Below are positions 29,403 through 32,316 of a stretch of 32,316 nucleotides of DNA, piece after piece (positions within the stretch are counted from its first letter, which is position 1; each line of letters opens with the position of its first letter). The position numbers and the translations under genes are program-made. Under the pieces are notes generated by a model. It was not told the DNA's origin and searched no databases. It was given only the letters and a program-made list of their open reading frames with translations. Source of the stretch: Verrucomicrobiota bacterium (GTDB lineage Bacteria; Verrucomicrobiota; Verrucomicrobiia; Chthoniobacterales; Chthoniobacteraceae); contig BJFP01000007.1 of assembly GCA_014189875.1 (NCBI GenBank), forward strand, positions 1-32,316, written 5' to 3'.

Positions 29403-30986
29403 TTACAGGCGTTTGTAAACCAGCAGATTTCCATCACTGCCCCTGGCGCGGCTGATCGCCTGCCGGAAGTCGAGCACCCAGCGGTCAGGTGCAAGGCGCA
29501 GGGCCTGTTCGAGACGCTGCTCGTGGGGCTTGCGCCGGGCCTCCCCTGCGGAGAGGTCCAGAAAGACTCTCTGGATTTTCAATTCGTCGAGATGATCCAG
29601 CAGACGCGCCTCGTCGGTGAACGTCGGAGCGTACCCACGCCCCATCCAGTCGCTGGAGGCGAGTTCCTTGCTTCCGCGATAAATTTGAAGCGGAGAAGGA
29701 GATCGTTGAGGGCACCCAAACGCGGCGGCAGCGATGCTGGCGCCTTCGCCGCGCGCGTCAGAGGAGGTCAGCCAGCGCGATGCCTCCGCGGTTGATGTCG
29801 GAATGCCTGCCCTGGTGACCGCTTCCCCGAAACCGCCCACTCGCTTCTCAGGCCAGTCGGCCACCGTTGCAAAGCCTGCTGCCATGATGACCAATACGGC
29901 AGCGGGGCGGAACTTCGGGAACGTGCCGGCAATCCAATCGGCTGCCAGTGCCGCAGCCACGAGAAGCACGGAAATGGCGGGCACCATGTAGCGCGTCGCA
30001 AGGCCGGCCGGGACGAGAAGCATGATGAGACACATTCCGGTCGCGAGGGCGCAGAATGCCGCCGCCGGATGGGCTTGGGAGCCGGGGGCGCGCACGATGA
30101 CGATGCCCAGCCGGATCAGGCCCGCGATGGACAGCAGTGTGAGCACCCAACCCAGCACGTGAGGGAGTGCATCGGCATAAAATGCGACCGCCTCGGGGAT
30201 GAACTGACGCATCGGAATGTGCTCCATGCCTTCAGCGGTGATCCTTGCGGAATATGCCATCCACGGGCCCGCGAGCACGACGACGGGAAGCGCGGAGAGC
30301 CACCACGACGGTTCCTTCAGCAGCTTCCATCGCCGCGTGAAGAGAACGGTCAACGGGGGCAGCACGCAAAGCCCCAGGGCGGAGCCTTTGGTGAGAATCG
30401 CGGCAGCGGCGATCAGTCCGAACTCCAGCGCTCTTCGCTTGGAGGGATGATTCAAATAGGCTGCCCAAGCGATCGTCGCCCAAAGGCACAGGATGGTCAC
30501 AAGCGTGTCCGCCATGACCAACTGAACCTGTTTCAGGCTGAGCGGGAGCGCCGTCATCAGCACCCCGGCCATGATGGAAGCAGGCAGGGAGGCAAACTTG
30601 GAAGCGATTCTGAAAATCAGGGAGCCCAGGACTGCGGAAAGCACCGCCTGCAACAACAACAGGCTGTGCACCGAGGCCGATGGAAGCAGCCATAGGCCGG
30701 CCACGATGTAATATCCCGGCGGGTAATGCCCCAGCGCCACTTTGGGAAAATCGGCATAATATTGCTGGGCAAATCTCAGCGGAGGCTGACGCCAGCCGCC
30801 AGCCACGAAATCACGGACCATGAGGCTGGTGACAGCATGGGCAGCCTCGTCTGGATCTCCTCCCAAGTCGGAGTTCCATGCGCCGCGGCTCGTTTGGAAT
30901 ACCAAGCTCAACGCCAGGCACGCAGCAAACACGATCCATGTCCAGCGACGACGCGGTGGGGGTGGGGCTACGGAAGCGGTTTCCAT
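29403..30986 (-). CDS. Polytopic GT-C glycosyltransferase (GT39/ArnT-like)
   Basis: A 527-residue protein. A proline/arginine-rich start (MAPPPP-type, APPPPRRRWTW) leads into a first helix (WIVFAACLALSLVFQ). The first outer loop contains DLGGDPDEAAHA, the Asp-Glu type catalytic motif expected of GT-C enzymes, and then GHYPPGYYIVAGLWLLPSA. About ten further helices follow, and a C-terminal soluble part begins near residue 400 (GEGASIAAAAFGCPQRSP). The fold uses a polyprenyl-linked sugar donor outside the cytoplasm; the acceptor is unknown. It lies 169 bases upstream (in the transcript) of the sugar-phosphate transferase and 25 bases after the methyltransferase. It shares architecture with the protein at 3931-5805 but little evident sequence. 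Confidence 0.8.
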   Translation of the reverse strand: METASVAPPPPRRRWTWIVFAACLALSLVFQTSRGAWNSDLGGDPDEAAHAVTSLMVRDFVAGGWRQPPLRFAQQYYADFPKVALGHYPPGYYIVAGLWLLPSASVHSLLLLQAVLSAVLGSLIFRIASKFASLPASIMAGVLMTALPLSLKQVQLVMADTLVTILCLWATIAWAAYLNHPSKRRALEFGLIAAAAILTKGSALGLCVLPPLTVLFTRRWKLLKEPSWWLSALPVVVLAGPWMAYSARITAEGMEHIPMRQFIPEAVAFYADALPHVLGWVLTLLSIAGLIRLGIVIVRAPGSQAHPAAAFCALATGMCLIMLLVPAGLATRYMVPAISVLLVAAALAADWIAGTFPKFRPAAVLVIMAAGFATVADWPEKRVGGFGEAVTRAGIPTSTAEASRWLTSSDARGEGASIAAAAFGCPQRSPSPLQIYRGSKELASSDWMGRGYAPTFTDEARLLDHLDELKIQRVFLDLSAGEARRKPHEQRLEQALRLAPDRWVLDFRQAISRARGSDGNLLVYKRL

Positions 30987-31011
30987 GATTTCGATGCTCC
31001 AAAAACCGGCG

Positions 31012-31707
31012 TCAGCCGTCTTTCCGGGCCAGCACGAGATACTGGCCTCCGAGTGGCAGTTTGCAGAGCGCGGGCTCCAGGAACCTCAAACTGCGCAAAG
31101 CTCCGGGAAAAACGAAACAATAGTCGGTGCCGAGGACGGAGAACCCGGCCTTCCGGAGAAGGGCGCGCGCCTGGGACGGGAACAACATCTGCGCATCGCG
31201 GTCGAAGGGCACCCTGCTCATCGCATAATGCACTGCGGGGTTCCACCGGTTGTTCTCCCATAACGCGAAAACTCCGCCGGGTTTCAACGAGCGCCAGACG
31301 AGGCTGACCGCCTGCTCCCTTTGTTCCGGATCGATATGGTGGAAAACCCCGTTACAAAAAGCCAGTTCAAAACCACCGATTTCCAAGGAACTCTGATCCG
31401 ACGTGAATTTCGCAGCACTCCATGTGTTCTGTTGAACCGCCTGCGAGATCGATTCGGCGGACGGATCGAACCCCGAGTAGGACGCAATCTTCAGCTCTTC
31501 TCTCAGGAAAGCCGCCGATGTCCCGGTGCCGCAGCCGAAGTCCAGGCAGTTCGATGGGGTGCAGTGGAACGAGGCCAGTCGCTTGCGCAGCCATTTCACG
31601 CGTCCGGCGGCATAATATTCCTTGGCCTCCCCCGTCAGCGCGAGCCCGCGGTTCAGTGCCTCATCATAGTTGCTGGCGTAGGTGTCGAATTCAGCCACAG
31701 GACACAT
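31012..31707 (-). CDS. Class I SAM-dependent methyltransferase
   Basis: A 231-residue protein with a Rossmann methyltransferase core. Motif I is CLDFGCGTGTSAAFL near residue 51, the SAM ribose acidic residue is in SGFDPSAESISQA, motif IV-like ELAFCNGVFHHIDPEQREQAV lies near 113, and LKPGGVFALWENN follows. It resembles methyltransferases of polysaccharide and small-molecule clusters (Methyltransf_11/12/25). The target is not given by sequence. Its ATG abuts the stop codon of the GT4 gene (stop at 31708-31710), and it is followed after 25 bases by the membrane glycosyltransferase, so it is probably a glycan-modifying or lipid-linked intermediate methylase of the same operon. Confidence 0.88.
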   Translation of the reverse strand: MCPVAEFDTYASNYDEALNRGLALTGEAKEYYAAGRVKWLRKRLASFHCTPSNCLDFGCGTGTSAAFLREELKIASYSGFDPSAESISQAVQQNTWSAAKFTSDQSSLEIGGFELAFCNGVFHHIDPEQREQAVSLVWRSLKPGGVFALWENNRWNPAVHYAMSRVPFDRDAQMLFPSQARALLRKAGFSVLGTDYCFVFPGALRSLRFLEPALCKLPLGGQYLVLARKDG

Positions 31708-32316
31708 CTACCGCATGTCGGGCTTCCGTTGGCACGCACAAAAAGTGCCGTCAGCCGCAATTTCCAAATCCATCATGTTTCCCCCGGCCGCGGCCGTGTA
31801 GAGGCGATCGTATTTCTCCAGCATCGCCTCCAGGGAGAATCCCGAGCGCACATGCTCCGCGGCAGCCGCCCCCATGCTCGCGAGCCTGTCCGGGGATTCC
31901 GCGGCCGCCTGGGCGAGCCCGGCGGCAAGCTGATCCACAGTGGACAGATCGCCAATCCACCCATGCTCGCCATCGCGCGCCAGTTCACGCACACCGCACG
32001 CAGCATTGGCGAGCACCGGGAGTCCGGAGGCCATGCCTTCGAGCACTGCGTTGGGCAGTCCTTCATACGACGAAGCCACCACCAGCGCATCCATCGCCTG
32101 ATACCAAGGCGCCGGATCTTGCTGAAATCCGGCGCAGAAAATATGCGCACGTGCCGGACTGGATTCGACCCTGTCCAGCACCGCCTGCTTTTCCGAACCT
32201 CCATCTCCCACCAAAAGCAGCCTGAGGCGGGGCTGGCTCACGACGGCCTTCTCGAAGGCAGCGATCAGATCCAAGTGCCGTTTGGCCGTTGCGAACCGCG
32301 CCACCTTTCCCAGCCA
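31708..32316 (-). CDS. GT4-family glycosyltransferase, C-terminal part
   Basis: The frame enters from the window edge; about 202 residues are present and the start is outside. It is the nucleotide-sugar-binding half of a GT-B enzyme: GKVARFATAKRHLDLIAAF, LRLLLVGDGGSEKQAV, then FCAGFQQDPAPWYQAMDALV, and ASSYEGLPNAVLEGMASGLP with the E-x7-E motif. AACGVRELARDGEHGWI closes the site. It transfers a sugar from a nucleotide donor to a lipid-linked acceptor in the cytoplasm. The stop codon directly abuts the methyltransferase ATG, so the two are translationally linked. Confidence 0.88.
   Translation of the reverse strand, partial: WLGKVARFATAKRHLDLIAAFEKAVVSQPRLRLLLVGDGGSEKQAVLDRVESSPARAHIFCAGFQQDPAPWYQAMDALVVASSYEGLPNAVLEGMASGLPVLANAACGVRELARDGEHGWIGDLSTVDQLAAGLAQAAAESPDRLASMGAAAAEHVRSGFSLEAMLEKYDRLYTAAAGGNMMDLEIAADGTFCACQRKPDMR

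Overview
The window is high-GC bacterial chromosome. Gene content and protein style (rpoBC, metH, a DUF116-prenyltransferase fusion, SD-poor starts, many intergenic palindromes) suggest Verrucomicrobiota or a relative. That assignment rests on general resemblance, not on a database search.

Layout. 1-537: the end of a type II toxin-antitoxin pair (antitoxin tail, ParE/RelE-like toxin) and a tiny ORF. 538-2213: a small exported protein of unknown function and an exported PQQ-type beta-propeller. 2499-5805: a sigma-54-dependent response regulator overlapping a polytopic glycosyltransferase-like membrane protein. 5845-12379: a sulfur/methionine block. A promoter and SAM-I riboswitch precede a threonine-synthase-family enzyme, then a MoaD/ThiS-like carrier ending in Gly-Gly, a NIL-domain protein and cobalamin-dependent methionine synthase. 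12480-17192 (minus strand): acpS, pdxJ, purH and a DUF116-polyprenyl synthetase fusion. 17193-25959: a long leader, rpoB, rpoC and an intrinsic terminator. 25967-27540: gene debris (a decapitated M43 metalloprotease joined to an unrelated C-terminus, and a PfkB kinase tail) around an intact tRNA-Ser(GCT). 27800-32316 (minus strand): a polysaccharide cluster with an initiating sugar-phosphate transferase, a membrane glycosyltransferase, a methyltransferase and a GT4 glycosyltransferase cut by the window end.

Two things stand out. First, the SAM riboswitch sits on a threonine-synthase homologue followed by a sulfur carrier, a NIL protein and metH. This fits a SAM-controlled route from phosphohomoserine to homocysteine that takes sulfur from a carrier-protein thiocarboxylate, but the sequence does not prove it. 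Second, the window holds a family of palindromes whose arms are built of tandem 7-bp words, with a different word in each copy. One copy lies inside the SAM riboswitch as a P3 stem extension. A structurally different palindrome of exactly 108 bp is read in frame inside metH. Both insertions look tolerated because the DNA is self-complementary or a multiple of three.
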